In this document: in pieces, positions 11,291 to 23,149 of the stretch
How positions within the stretch are numbered: position 1 is the stretch's first letter
How the letters are laid out: each line of letters begins with the position of its first letter
NCBI RefSeq assembly: GCF_038396675.1
Contig: NC_088931.1
Location: forward strand, 24,817,001-24,881,000
Source: Hydra vulgaris
Lineage: Eukaryota; Cnidaria; Hydrozoa; Anthoathecata; Hydridae
Length of the DNA stretch: 64,000 nt
Direction of reading: 5' to 3'
Position numbers and translations under genes: made by a program
The notes under the pieces: model-generated
Seen by the model: only the letters and a program-made list of their open reading frames with translations
Told to the model about the DNA's origin: nothing
Databases searched by the model: none

Positions 11291-12030
11291 AGATGAGACT
11301 ATCTCCAAAAATATTTCAGTCCTATTTTGAAAAAGTAGTGCATAAATACCCGACAAAATTTTCAGATAATAACTACATTGTCCTTAAATATAATTCAAAA
11401 CAAATTACAAATTCAATTCAATATCGTGGACCTTATTTGTGGAAAAAGTTTCCTAATGTTGCAACTACAAAAAAAGTTAGTATACAACAGTTTAAAAATG
11501 AATCGAAACAGGTGTTATTACTTATGGATTTTAATATTTTTACCGATTTTAAATGCTTCTTTTAAACTAAAACTCAATCATACAAAATATGTCTCAGATT
11601 GTATTACAAACTTTATTACAAACTTTTATGTATTTTATTTTTATATTTTTCAATAAATAATTTGTATAGTATACGCATATAGTACATCTCTTGTAAATGC
11701 GTGCTCTTTATTTAATTCATTTATTTTTTGTTTTTCTTTTTTTCTTTTCTTTCAACTTTTCTTATTTACTTGATTATTACTTTTAACATGAATATTCTTG
11801 AAGTATTTCTTAAGCTAGTTGCTATTTATTTTACATGTATAATTTTCAATAAATAATTTGTAGTAGTATAAAGTATAAATATATAATACGGTTATTCTAA
11901 ATACGTACGATTGGGGCTCTGTGATAAGTCAAAACAATGTCTTCTACTTGCCCCACCAGTTTTTTTATTTATAAACTTTTAAATTGTAATAGTTATTAAA
12001 CGGCGAAATAAACAAACAATAAATAATTGG
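11291..12030 (+). mobile_element. LINE 3' end: C-terminal RT ORF plus 3' UTR
   Basis: The 11293-11565 frame (about 90 codons) reads YRGPYLWKKFPNV and ends in FTDFKCFF. This resembles the C-terminal segment of Jockey/CR1-type RT proteins, where a 'YRGPKLWNSLP'-like block is usual. The 3' UTR (GGGGCTCTGTGATAAG... CTTGCCCCACC near 11910-11960, then AACGGCGAAATAAAC) matches the tail of the copy at 2145-2862. The 5' part is missing. Confidence 0.7.
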
Positions 12031-12216
12031 GATCTGGAAAAGAGCTACCAGTAGCTGAACCAGTACCAGTAGCCAACTCTCAGAGATGTGTTAAGATATG
12101 GTATTTTTCTAAGAGAAATCAGTGAACAGAAGAAACTGCAGTAAAACAAAAATGGCTTATGGTCAGTGTTTTATTTAAGCCTCCTGTAACTAGTTTAAAA
12201 CATATTTTAATAACAA

Positions 12217-12405
12217 GACTCAAACAAGTGATGGATCCAGGGGGTATACATCCCTCCTCCACCAGAATGTAAAAGTCTTAGAAATTGAGGATCTTTTTTT
12301 TTTTAGGAGACACAAATGTGGTACAAAATGCAAAAATATTTCAGCACCCTCCCCACCACCACCATACCACCACCAAAAATTCCTGGATCCGTCACTGGAC
12401 TCAAA
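12217..12405. mobile_element. hAT-type MITE with 8-bp target duplication
   Basis: The element at 12225-12397 (173 bp) has terminal inverted repeats CAAGTGATGGATCCAGG and the complement of CCTGGATCCGTCACTG. It is flanked on both sides by GACTCAAA (12217-12224 and 12398-12405). The 8-bp duplication and CAGTG-like ends are hallmarks of hAT. It has no coding capacity. Confidence 0.9.
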
Positions 12406-13296
12406 GGTGCTTGGAACAAAGCTTCTCTGATTTCTTAAAATAGAGCAAGTAAAGTTACAAAACAAAAGTTTTATTTTATCTTTGACAAATTATTTGACTT
12501 GGTTAATTGTAATGTATGATTTCAATTTGTTCTGAGCAACATTGTCCACCTGATTGTAAATTTGGTGGCCACATTTCCTATATCTTTCCTAGGGAGAAAA
12601 AATACCAATTAACGAACTGGTTTATTTAAAAGGTATGAGTGGATATACTAAAAATAATATAAAAGTATTACTAATACTAAAAATGAAATTTTACTTAATA
12701 AATATTTTAGTTAATAATCTTAATTGCTATAATACTTTCTCTTTGATTAGTTTAAAAATAAAATATTTTTTAAATATTTTTTTAGAGGTAAACAAATTAT
12801 TGCCACATTATTTTTTAGCCCAGCGAATAAAGATTGGAAGTCTTAGTTCTTATCAACTTGGGCCTGCTGATTTGATGGAGTCAAAAAGGTGAGTAAAAGT
12901 AGAAAGTTGCAAACAAGAAAGAAGAAAAACTAATGAGAGAAAAAATAACACATGACTCAAAACGAAACTAATGCTCAAGATAAATAAAACAGCAAATATG
13001 AAATTTTTGAAGAGTTCAATTTTGATTCAAGTGAGATTTCTATTCGAAACTCAGGTACAACATGTTTTAAAAAATCTAGAAACTATGAAGATATCTTTAG
13101 TATTGCATTAGGTAGTAGTAGATATGGTGTTGATTTAAAAGCAACTGCAGAAATAGCTACTGCAGCATGGGTAGATGGAGGACTTGTATCCAAAAATGAC
13201 AATAGATTAATAATTGATTAAAATAAAATTAGAAGAGATAGGGATAAAATTATGAATGAAGTTGCTAAGTTTGATAATTACTGAAATTAAATAACT

Positions 13297-13341
13297 ACTG
13301 CAAAGAGATTATAGAATATATATTTTTTATATGTATTCTAT
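13297..13341. repeat. Hairpin
   Basis: AGAGATTATAGAATA and TATTCTATAATCTCT are perfectly complementary around a T/A-rich loop, between coding blocks of the decayed gene. Confidence 0.75.
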
Positions 13342-14904
13342 AATCTCTACTAAAAGATTTTTAACTGTAGATAGATCAGACGGACAGTACCCCGCTAAAG
13401 TCAAAGAAGAACACACACTGTTTGTTCTGGTGATGGGAAGTAGTTCTTTCATTTTGCACTAGTTAAAGAAACGAAAAAAACTTATGAAATTATAGCAGTT
13501 AAAAAATTATAGCAGATAAAATGAAAATTAAAGCAGATATGAAATTATAGCAGATAAAATTTTTGAGTATACTGAAATGAAAAATTTAGCACACACTTAA
13601 CAGCAATTGGTGGAGACTCTACCAATATAAACACTGGTTGGAAAAAAGAAGTGCACTTAAAGAAGCTAAAGTTAGAGTGAAAGTTAAGTTGGATTGTGTG
13701 TGCTCTCGCCTGATTAATTTGTTAGATGGAGAATCTAAAAACGGTAAAAAATAAGTGAACCTATTGAAAGTTTACTTGACGAAGCAACCAATCTTGAAAT
13801 TAACCCTATTTTTACTAAGATTTAAATTGGTAAGCCTCTTATTAACTTGAGTAGTGATGCAGTGAAAGACCTTTTACTGATCAGTATCATGGCTATCAAA
13901 TAGTTAAAACTATACAAAGTGGTCATGTTTCTCAGCAACTAGAACTTCTTGAAATTGGCCCTGGTTTAACATCAAAGTTAAGCAGAGTAGTAGCATGGAA
14001 AGACCAAAACATGTTCTTTACCAGTTTAAACGTAAGAGCAACAATTTGAGGGGGGTTTAAACTTTATATGGTCATAATTTTTGAATGCTAAAATATTTTA
14101 CTATGAAATTTAAAATTTATCGATGAGTATAAGTCTAGTTAAAAACAGTACAAAAATTATTTCATCAACTTGTTGTTCTCACGTTTGGGGCAGGGGGGGC
14201 ATTAATTTTGAGGCATTTTTGTTCCCAGCCTCCAATCATCGCAATTTTTTGAAAAGCATGCTTATTTGATATAAGTATAAACATATAAATGTTTGGAGTT
14301 TGCTTCATGTCTGGAAGTTAGCTCAAAGACCAAAAAAAGCTGGTTACGGCTCTGTACCAGTATAGTATAGTGAGATGATTAAATATTGGTTAAATAATAT
14401 TCTTTCTATAAAATTTTAGAAAATAATTAGATTATAATTAGATTAGATAATAGAAGAAAATTTTAGAAAAAACAGAGAGCACTTTTGAATTCTGAAAATG
14501 GTACTTCAAAAGCATTTAAAGTAGTTGTTAGTGGAAACACTAAACTATTTATAGGACTTAACATGTCCGGAATGTTTTTAGACAAATTTGGTCCTACAAA
14601 TTCCAAAGGTAAAACAGATTTAAAAAAGATTAACTAAATTTTTATCAATAACTTTTATAGCTTTAGGCAAAGATCAAAAAATTTGGTAGAATGTTTCAAA
14701 GACTACGTTTGCATCACATTTAAAGTCAATACTTTCCCAACTAATTAAGGATAATTGATCATTAAATGTTTTCAAATTTTAATCATTAAAAATGCGTTTG
14801 ATAAAGATGTTTTTTTATTTATTTATATATTTATTAAACACCCACTATACAAGTATACAAGGTAAATTAGAGTTTTATACATGATAATTATAAAAATCCT
14901 TGAA

Positions 14905-15710
14905 TTATTATTATTATTATTATTTTATTATTATCATCTAGGAATATTTTTTTCAAGAATATCCTTGAAGATTGTTCTTTGTTCTTTTGAGTTCCAGCAT
15001 TCAACTGCACATTTTAGAGTTTGAAGATCCGTTTCAGGAACTAAATTTTTTAAGCCAATAATTTTTATTTTTTTTTTACTTTGAATTATTTTCTCCAGAT
15101 TTAGTTCATGTTTATTACACAAACCCTTGATACTATCTAAAAAAGGTTGTGGGGCTGTTTTGTTTTCCGGCTGCGACTTAATAATATCAAATGTAATTTT
15201 ATTGTTCATCAGGCGAATAAATAAGTTGAGCTTGTTTTGTTGTATAGTTATTGATATATCTTCAATAAAGAATAAGGGATGAATATAATTTTGGCTATGT
15301 TTTGAAACGTTGAGGAGTGACTTGAGTGCGTTTCTTCCAACTATATTAAGCTTTTGCATTAATACCTTTTTATGTTCACAAAGCTCAAGACCATATGTCA
15401 GTGTTGGGACAGCCAAAGTTTTATATAGCTGGACAATGGAGTTTGGGTGAGCAAAACGAATTCCTGATTGAATTAAAGTTTGGATTACTGCCCGGAAATT
15501 AGATATTCGGTGATCAATGTTTAAACTATTAAGTGAGGCAAAAGGTGAACTTTTTGTATCCCATGTAAAACCTAGGTGATTAAGTTTATCATGAAGTTTT
15601 ATTTTTTTGTTGTTGAGAGTTATTGTGCAGTTTTTAATTTGCTTTTTTCCGGTGAGCAAGAACTCGGTTTTGTCAGCATTTAATTTTATACAGTTTTTGT
15701 GTGTGTACAT
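14905..15710 (-). pseudogene. LINE reverse transcriptase C-terminal half with (AAT)n tail
   Basis: A single 258-codon frame (14934-15710) is intact on the minus strand. It starts in the RT palm after the catalytic YADD box: residues about 8-20 read IKLNADKTEFLLT, followed by LNHLGFTWDTKSS near residues 44-56, then the thumb-like region with LAVPTLTYGLELC near 102-114. The sequence past the stop is (AAT/AAC)n-like simple repeat at about 14907-14933, as in the tails of many CR1/L2-type elements. Upstream RT and endonuclease parts are missing, so it is a 5'-truncated copy. It is the longest uninterrupted LINE frame in the window and so probably one of the youngest LINE copies. Confidence 0.8.
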
Positions 15711-15965
15711 ATTACAGGTATTAAGAAGCTTTTGTAGGCCAGATGTGTTTTTGTTGTGGTATTATTTTAGAAACAACATTTATTAAAAAAAAGATAGGGG
15801 GTCAGAAATTGTTACTTTTCATAATACCTTTTTTAGGAGATTATCATTTGTTATAATGTTATCTTATTATCTATTAAAGAAGCAGACGCAGTTCTTACTC
15901 TTGTTGGTCTGTTAATAAGAGGTTTTAGAGCAAACATTTCTTAAAAATCTTGTTTACGTGCTACC

Positions 15966-16197
<232 letters not shown>

Positions 16198-16199
16198 AG

Positions 16200-17230
16200 C
16201 CTTTGATTTAAGATTTCTTCGAACAACGTAACCTAGCAATACGAAACACATTTATTACATGCAACTGCGATAATAATCTTTAAATAAGAAAAAAAACATG
16301 CGTAAAATATCATTCAACGACAAAAAGTTGTAGTTTTAAATAATGTAACTATTCCACATTTTACAATTAAAATGGTTTTGTTAAATGTGATCATTTTATT
16401 TCTAACCTTAGATGGTGAGGACATTGACTTTTATTTGGCGTCATAAGTAATTTATTTTATAAAAAATAGTTTACTTTTTTAATATTTATTTACTTGTACC
16501 TCTTTTAAATACAAAGAATACTATTATTATGATTATTATTATTGTTATTATTATTATTATTATTATTGTTATTATTATTATTATTGTTATTATTATTATT
16601 ATTATAGTAAAGAGAAATTATTGTTGATTATTGACTTAACAACTAAAATCCTAATAAGGCTTTAAATAAATTTTTAAATAAATTACAATTTGTTAATACA
16701 ATTAAATAATACAAATAAATTACAAATTGTTTTAGTTTTATTAACATATTGTCTAAAGCCGAGATGTTTTTCAAAATATATAAATAATATTTATTCAAAA
16801 TATTTTTATTTATTATATATATATAAAAATAAAACATTTTAAGCAAGGAGGATTGAGTACAGTAAAGGAACATAACAACATGAAATAATTTTCAAAGTAA
16901 TTTCAAAATTTAAGTTTAAAAATCAAGTTTTTTTTTTTAATTTTGAAAAACTTTTGCTAAATACCAAGATTTTCAATTTACTACAGTGATAATTAAGTTT
17001 TAGAAGTTTGGAATCGAGAATAAATGGCAAAAATGTCTTCATTTATTATCGAAAACAATTTTTTTTTAATATATAAAATTAGTATTTTTAACTGGATAAT
17101 TTTTTAGTATTACGTTCTTTTTCATTTTTACAATTAATTGTAACGTTTTCTAAATCTGCAATGGTCACGTTATCTTAATAAAAAAATTTATAGAACATTT
17201 TTTCTTTCATAATTTTTTTTCTAAATTTTT
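16200..17230. other. AT-rich stretch with an (ATT)n array
   Basis: Apart from an (ATT/GTT)n trinucleotide array at about 16524-16606, nothing recognisable was seen. Confidence 0.5.
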
Positions 17231-17234
17231 GTTT

Positions 17235-17346
17235 TTGGTGCCCCAAGAAGACCTACCGGTCTTGTTACAAAGCACCGCGGATTAGCATTTAAATAAGAAG
17301 TATTCACGCCTCCTTTCTTAAAGATGGCGTTAAATATGTCCAGACC
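17235..17346 (-). mobile_element. SINE, 3' half
   Basis: The minus strand carries the SINE body only: AAGAAAGGAGGCGTGAATAC, CCGCGGTGCTTTGTAACAAGACCG and the GGGGCACC end block. The tRNA-like head is absent. Confidence 0.75.
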
Positions 17347-17803
17347 TTTTGCTTTTTTTGTTTTTATTTTTTTGATATGTGATATGATTTTGATATATAT
17401 ATTTTTTCGATTTTAATATGACTTATTTATGAAATGTTAAAATTCGGCAAACTTTCGATTCTAAACGGCATATATTCAAGTATAAACACAATTTGTTTTA
17501 AAAACTGTATATTTTCTTTATTTTTTTAAAAATAGCAAATGTTTTTCTAAAAAAAATTAATAATTACAGATTTTTAAAGTATTTTTAAACTTGAAAATAG
17601 AACAAACACATTTTTCATAGGTATTTCACCTGTTTATTGTTTATTGGTCATATTTTAGAATTAAAAAGTATAAAATAGGTAAAGTAAACATTTTGACCTG
17701 TCTTCCTTTAAATGAACGCAAAAATTGATTGTGGTTTTTGACTTTCATTTTTACCTAAAGCCACAAGTACCCCATTGTTTTTACATCATAAATCTTTATC
17801 TAG

Positions 17804-18254
17804 TAGGGTAGATTGATTAGGGTAATATGAGCATCTTGGTAATATGAGCATACTTAAAAATTTCTTAGATGTAAGCAGTGAAGTTAAAGTTGCTTTGTAT
17901 TTTTTAAATCAACTTTATGTGGTGATAACAGGAATCAGTACAATTAGTGCAAATTTGTATGCATTTATTAGCCTATTTTCTAATTAAAACGCTGTTAAAT
18001 TTTTTGAGTTGTTAAAATAATATCATCACGCATAAATAAATCTGTGGCGCGAAATTTTGGTGTAAAATAATGAAATTTATTTTTTTATAAAGAAAAATAT
18101 GTCAGCTGAAAATCCAATCCACTTTTGTTTGAAAAACAATGTGGATCATGAGTAGGGATCTCTAAAAATTGTTTATTTACAAAAAATTTGGATCCAGCAT
18201 AATTATTTTTTTAAATATTCCAATTTTTGTCTAAGACGCTCATAATCTACCCTA
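17804..18254. mobile_element. 447-bp MITE with TA target duplication
   Basis: Termini GGGTAGATTGATTAGGGTAA and ...GACGCTCATAATCTACCC are imperfect inverted repeats sharing GGGTAGATT and ATGAGC. TA flanks both ends (17804-17805, 18253-18254). The paralogous repeat copy at 23570-23850 reads straight through the insertion point (complement CTAGTATAGCATC), which is an in-window empty site. TA duplication fits Tc1/mariner-type elements. Confidence 0.75.
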
Positions 18255-18300
18255 TAGTACCTAAAAAAGTAACAATTCCTTTTTTTTCATTTTTTTCTTT

Positions 18301-18475
18301 TAGGTGTTCATATAAGTCCTTACGGTCTTATCACAGAGCACCGCGGAAGAGCATTTAAAAGGAAGTCCACGCCTCCTTCCTTACTGATGTTATAAAACTT
18401 GCCCAGAGGTGGCGTTTGAACCATGATCTTTAGCTTCTGAGGTAAGCGCGCTAACAACTGCGCTACGGCTGCTCA
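18301..18475 (-). mobile_element. SINE, near full length
   Basis: Read on the minus strand it has the head GAGCAGCCGTAGCGCAGTTG, a B-box-like GGTTCAAACGCC, the body GGAAGGAGGCGTGGACTTCC and the end CTGTGATAAGACCGTAAGG. It is inserted in the unnamed repeat copy A. Confidence 0.85.
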
Positions 18476-18654
18476 AGCTGCTTATGAGAAATTAAAATCT
18501 AACTCAAAAACGGAGTTATAGTCAATTAACGCAATTTTTGTGACCTCATACTGGTTTTTTTCTTAATATTGATTCATCTCTCAAAGGCCGAGAAATGTAA
18601 ACTCTACAGACAAGTTTGTGGGTAAATTTTGTGCAAGGTAGTCGGTAAAAAATT

Positions 18655-18854
18655 GTGCGGCCGTGGCGCAGTGGTTTGAGCGCTTGCATAAGAAGCAGTA
18701 GATTTTATTTCTAGGTTTGAAACGAACTCTAGACATATATTTGAGTCACGGTAAGGATGGAGGCGTGAATCTCCGAGTTAAATGCACTTCCACGGCGCTC
18801 TGTGACAAGACCGTTAGGACTTTTTGGGGCACTTAAATATCAAAATAAAAAAAT
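18655..18854 (+). mobile_element. SINE, near full length
   Basis: Head GCGGCCGTGGCGCAGTGGTT with a good A-box, diverged B-box (GGTTTGAAACGAAC), body GGATGGAGGCGTGAATCTCC and A-rich end. It is opposite in orientation to the neighbouring copy at 18301. Confidence 0.85.
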
Positions 18855-19199
18855 TTAGACATTCAGTCGGCAAATGTCAATAAGGCAGTCGGCAAATTTT
18901 ACAAAACGAGGACTTTGTTTTTATAAGTCAGCAAGTTGCAATGGTAGCCCTTCCACCCTCCCCCCTCACACGTGACACCTACTCGCGCCGGCCCTGGTTT
19001 TAACCCTCTCTAATTTCTATAACTCCAAAACACGAACCTTGACGAACTAGGCCATATAGTATTGACCTTTTATCTATCATATTTTTATAAAATACATATG
19101 GGGTATTGCAATAGTAAGAAAAAAAGCTACAGACTTAAGTTTTTTTTTTATTGAGAGCCGCCATCTATAAAAGTGAGGCAGAGCTCGTTAGGAACTATT

Positions 19200-19470
19200 C
19201 ATACTAGAAAATCAATACTAAAACAAAATTTAAATTAATTTATTAAAAACATTTATTTGTTCTCTAGATATCAGACCTCAAAGTTTGACAGATATTTTAA
19301 AACTATTGAAAAAAAGGTGTTAAACGCATTTTCAAACTTAAAATTAGAACAATGTCCATACTTTCCCATGGTTATTTCATTTTATTATTATATATTAGCA
19401 GTTGAGATCTGAAAAAGTATAAAAAATGTATTGTATACAGATTGTCTAAATATTATGCTTCAAAAGGGCA
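19200..19470 (+). repeat. Unnamed interspersed repeat, copy B
   Basis: About 200 bp (AGACCTCAAAGTTTGACAGA ... TTAGCAGTTGAGATCTGAAA ... CAGATTGTCTAAATAT) is the reverse complement, with about 15-20% differences by eye, of 23265-23440. Copies B and C thus form a long inverted pair around the hAT element and SINE cluster. Non-coding. Confidence 0.75.
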
Positions 19471-19479
19471 AAGTATATT

Positions 19480-19580
19480 AAAAAAAAAACTTATCGAAAA
19501 AGGGGAAAGTATATCTTGATTAAAAAACTTCTCGAAAAAAGAGAAAGCATATCTAAAAAAGAGAACTTCTCGAAAAATGA
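19480..19580. repeat. Short degenerate tandem repeat
   Basis: Three imperfect units of about 36-38 bp built on 'aaagtatat...aaaaaacttctcgaaaaa'. Confidence 0.5.
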
Positions 19581-19670
19581 ATTTATTTAAGCAAAATGAA
19601 AATAATTAATTAATTTAAAAAATGATTCGATAGAACTAATATTAAAAATGGTTTGAAAAAACAAGGTTTC

Positions 19671-22049
19671 AGTAGATACAGTGCTCGAAGTGAGGCGGGA
19701 TGGGGCGGGATGCCATCCCGTCACCTTTTTAAATTTTGAAAACCATCCCACTCCTTTTTTAATGCATATTTTGAGGTGGGATGCCATCCCGGTACATAAT
19801 AAATTAATGGAAATTTTATTTTATTTTCCTCCTATAAATAAACTTGTAAAAACAATTTTAAAGTTTACGGCAATATGCGAATTTAAATGAACTAAAGTCT
19901 CAGCTGTTATTTAAAAACTTGCGGTAGAAAGTTCAAAAACTAAATCGATAATTATAAAGCATTGCGTCTTTTCTTTTGTATTTTAAACAAAAAGATACCA
20001 AGCAACAAAAAGCGACATTGGCTTTTTTTTTCGTTAAAGTATCATCAGAGGTTTTTTTGGTGAAATAAAATATAGTACACAGTAGATTTACAACATTAAA
20101 TGTTATGATTTAAAAAAAATTTACTTATTATAAATATGGATAAATGGCTAGCAAGCGGAAGGAAAAAAAAGTTAAGCAGTGATAGTTCTAAAAGTAATTT
20201 GGAAAATGACACTGAAATAAATAAAGAAGTGACAGATTTTTTGAGTATTGAAACTTGCCAATCCTTTCCTCAATGTGATGGTATTTTTCCAGATTACTGG
20301 TCTGATTTACAGTGGAAGGAGAAATTAAAAACATTTTACTGGTTGACAGTTTCATTAACAGGTTTTGGTTGTTCTGTTTGTAAGTCAGCAAATAATTTAG
20401 GTGCCGAAAAATCTCAAGGAATAAATTTGGCTAGCGAGTGGACGCTTGGCAACGTTAAGGAGTATGGCGAAACAAAAGAAAAAAAACAACAATCGATGAG
20501 GAAAGAGCTTTCAAGCCATAAACTATCAGTTGCACACGAAAAGGCTTGTAAAATTATTTCTTAGTCCAAAAAAAACACCATAGAGATGTTTAGTTCAAAA
20601 CTGCAGATCAATCAGCACGAAACTACCTACCGCATAATTCGCACTGTTTATCACATTGCAAAAAAGAACTGGAAACTGTTGCTATGGCTTTAAGTGTAAA
20701 ACTAAATTCCATTGGACGAATTCTAGGCACTAGATGGGTGTCGTCTAGCGCTCGTTCTGTGATGGCTGTTTGGAATAATTATGCAGCATTGTATCAACAC
20801 TTTCAGGAATCTTCATTGGATTTAAGGCGTAATGAAGGAGATAGAGCCCAATATCCAGGTCTTATAATTATGTGATATCAATTTCATACTCAACTAATGC
20901 TAGATGCTTTAATAGAACTAGAACATCTTTCTAAAAAATTACAAGATAGGCAAACTTCTTTAACTGATGCACATCGGCTTATCTCCTTAAAATACCATAT
21001 ATTTCAATGAGAAATAATTCAGGTGAATATTATTTGCAAACGCAGCTTGCAGCAGAAAAGTTTGAATTTAAAGGCGTCAAACTACAGATCGGAAAAGTTT
21101 CTAAAATTAATCAAAATGAATTTTTTAGTAAACTAAGTGAAAATCTTGATTCTAGAATGTTTGCAACTAGAGCTGCGCATAAATCTTTACAAGACAAAGA
21201 AAATGATCCAAACAAAGAAAAATTCGATAATTTAATAAAAAATTTACAAATTTTTGATAGGCCAGAATGGTTTGCAGACCAAGATCCATGCTTTGGAGAT
21301 AACGATATTAGGAAAATTAGCAAAAACTTTAAATATTTGTGAAATTACGGCAGTCCAAGGGTTTCATGAATGCATTTCCACTGGTGACTGTAATAAAACC
21401 CCTAATGATCTTCAGCCTCTGAGAACTGCTATAAATACCTTGATTGTTTCAACAGCTGAATGTGAGCGTTCTTTTTCTACTATGAATATAATCTTATCTT
21501 CCTTGCGAAACTCTTTATTAATAAAAACTGTGTCGAGTTTAATGTTCATTTTATTAGTAGGTCCACCAATTACGCATTTCGATCCAAAGGATTATGTCAT
21601 TAAGTGGTTTGGGAAAGGATATTGCGATGCTAATTTTAGGAATTGTGAAGCGCCGGCATTAAAGTCTATAAATAAAAGTGAAACATTTTGGAAGATATTC
21701 TGACCGAATTTTTTTTCAATTATTTAAAAATTGGTAAATACAAAAAAATAAGACTTGTTTAAAAACAAAATGTTTAAATATACCATTGTTTTTTGATTGC
21801 TTAATGACGTTTGATGTGAAACTCAACTCAATATTTTACGGTGACAGTCTCTTAAGAATATAACGGACCTCAAGTTGTTTTTTTAATATAGGTTTTTTAC
21901 TATAGGGATACTCTAGGGATTTATAATTCTTTTATTTAATCTACACAAAAAGCGAAATCTATAATTTTAGGATAGGTGGGATGGTGATTAAAAAATATTA
22001 AAAACCATCCCTCTACCTTTCTTTTCCCACTTCGAGCACTGAGTAGATA
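19671..22049 (+). mobile_element. hAT element, complete ends, 8-bp target duplication
   Basis: The element spans 19679-22041 (2363 bp). Its ends are CAGTGCTCGAAGTG on the left and CACTTCGAGCACTG on the right, perfectly inverted. The 8-bp AGTAGATA directly flanks it at 19671-19678 and 22042-22049. Subterminal copies of GGGATG / CATCCC (for example GGCGGGATGCCATCCCG near 19710) lie just inside both ends. The intact target duplication indicates no rearrangement since insertion, but the transposase inside is broken. Confidence 0.93.
20136..21703 (+). pseudogene. hAT transposase, TTF-type zinc finger plus hATC domain (broken)
   Basis: The first segment (20136-20564, 142 codons) starts MDKWLASGRKKK and carries a cysteine/histidine finger: CSVCK near residues 79-83 and H127...H134 near its end, as in TTF-type fingers of KIAA1586-like hAT proteins. 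A second segment near 20684-20875 includes LNSIGRILGTRWVSSSARSV. A third (21007-21342) and fourth (21254-21703) overlap in different frames. The fourth contains AECERSFSTMN near residues 73-83, the core of the C-terminal hATC dimerisation domain. Stops at about 20562 and 20873 and a frameshift near 21254-21342 break the protein. It sits inside the well-preserved hAT ends, so it is that element's own transposase. Confidence 0.85.
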
Positions 22050-22395
22050 CATTGACTATCTTAGCCTGCTGTCTCATGAGAGCCGCTACATCGATTGAGG
22101 ATTTGAGCTGGGGCAGTAATCTTTTCTTTCATTACTCTTTGTTTTTTCCTTCTTTTTCTGAAATCTAAATCTCAATTAAGCTATTTTAAGTTAGTTTTTT
22201 TAACTAAATTTCCTCTACAATAATTTTGAGATAAAGCCTTAATTTTGAGAAGTTTCCAAATCAGAGATTCATGATAAATCAATTTTGCAATTTTAAGATT
22301 GGTCATGCTACCCTTCAAAGTTAAATTATTTTTACCCTTCAAAGTTTAAATTTTGTAAAATCATTTTTTGGAGTTTAATAAAAAATGTTTATGTT

Positions 22396-22650
22396 GAGCA
22401 GCTGTAGCGTAGTGGTTAGTGCGCCTCTGAAACTAGAGATCCGTGGTTTGACGCCACCTCTGAAACTAGAGATCCGTGGTTTGACGCCGCCTCTGAAACT
22501 AGAGATCCGTGGTTTGACGCCACCTCTGGGCTTAATTACATCGATAAGGAAGGAGGCGTGAACTTCCTTTTAAATGCTTTACCGCAGTGCTTTTTGATAA
22601 GACTGTAAAGACTTCTTAGGGATCCTAAGATAATTAATTAATTAAAAAAA
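22396..22650 (+). mobile_element. SINE with internal 33-bp triplication of the B-box region
   Basis: The head GAGCAGCTGTAGCGTAGTGG is followed by three tandem copies of a 33-bp unit (CCTCTGAAACTAGAGATCCG...) starting at 22424, 22457 and 22490. Each unit contains a B-box-like GTGGTTTGACGCC. The normal SINE body (AAGGAAGGAGGCGTGAACTT) and end follow. Other copies have the unit once. Confidence 0.9.
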
Positions 22651-22654
22651 AGTA

Positions 22655-22764
22655 CGCGAAAATGGGGGACTGGATTTCATGAAAAACTTCCTAGTTATAT
22701 ATTCCTCCGCGATGCTCTGTGATTAGACTGATAGTTTCCTTGAAGCACCTTAATAGCTAAAAAA
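22655..22764 (+). mobile_element. SINE, diverged 3' part
   Basis: The block CTCCGCGATGCTCTGTGATT AGACTG... and GAAGCACCTTAA corresponds to the distal SINE body. The head is missing and it abuts the tail of the preceding SINE. Confidence 0.6.
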
Positions 22765-22920
22765 TTTAGAGCTGATGCTGTGTATTTTACGTACGTTTTT
22801 GGAGTTTTTTGAAACTTGCTTTTCTTGTCACAAAGTGTCGCAAAATTCATGCATCTTTCCCTTTCCCCCTAATTTCATCTTGTATATCGTAACGTAACTT
22901 TTTTTTTTTTTATTCTGTTT

Positions 22921-23094
22921 AGGTACCCCAAGAAGTCCTAACGGTCTTATCACAGAGCACCGCGGGTGAGCATTTATTTGGAAGTTCACGCCTCCTTCCT
23001 AACCGATATTGCAAGACTTACACAGAGGTGAGGTTTGAACCATGGATCCTTTGTTTCTAAGGCAAGTGCGCTACCACTGCACCACGGCTGCTCA
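22921..23094 (-). mobile_element. SINE, near full length
   Basis: On the minus strand: GAGCAGCCGTGGTGCAGTGG head, ATGGTTCAAACCTCACCTCT B-box region, TAGGAAGGAGGCGTGAACTT body and CCGCGGTGCTCTGTGATAAG end. This is one of the least diverged copies in the window. Confidence 0.9.
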
Positions 23095-23149
23095 TTTTAT
23101 GAATAGCTTTTTAGATTTGGCTCCCTATGACTATTTTTATATTTTAAGT

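Larger units (their letters stand above)
12040..14060 (+). pseudogene. Decayed transposon-like gene of an unnamed family
   Basis: Plus-strand frames give a chain of protein blocks broken by stops and indels. They include an N-terminal RDVLRYGIFLREISEQKK-like piece near 12088-12145, and a cysteine/histidine-containing block (SICSEQHCPPDCKFGGHISY) near 12512-12582. An open segment ends QLGPADLMESKR just before a GTGAGT donor-like site at 12891. Later come AIGGDSTNINTGWKKE near 13599-13646 and LLEIGPGLTSKLSRVVAW near 13947-14000. The GDSTN-NTG block resembles conserved segments of a large, poorly named protein family common in cnidarian and insect transposon debris; that resemblance is from memory. 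A 173-bp hAT MITE splits it at 12225-12397. A related N-terminal piece lies in RPS3 intron 4. Confidence 0.5.
17500..18560 (+). repeat. Unnamed interspersed repeat, copy A (with nested insertions)
   Basis: This sequence is homologous to copies at 19200-19470 (same strand), 23150-23480 and 23570-23850 (opposite strand). Shared blocks include GTAAACATTTTG, GACTTTCATTTTTACC...GCCACAAG and CATCATAAATCTTTATCTAG; the complement of 23620-23830 reads almost the same. A MITE (17806-18252) and a SINE (18301-18475) interrupt it. The repeat resumes after the SINE with CTAACTCAAAAACGGAGTTA, which is also present in complement near 23600-23620. No ORF. Confidence 0.7.

Noticed and set aside
18655..18740. 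tRNA genes at SINE heads
   Set aside because: A- and B-box-like sequences are present, but no full cloverleaf with acceptor pairing could be drawn and each is joined to the same SINE body.
18940..19010. hAT end at CGCCGGCCCTG
   Set aside because: Only one end is visible; no matching partner or 8-bp duplication found.
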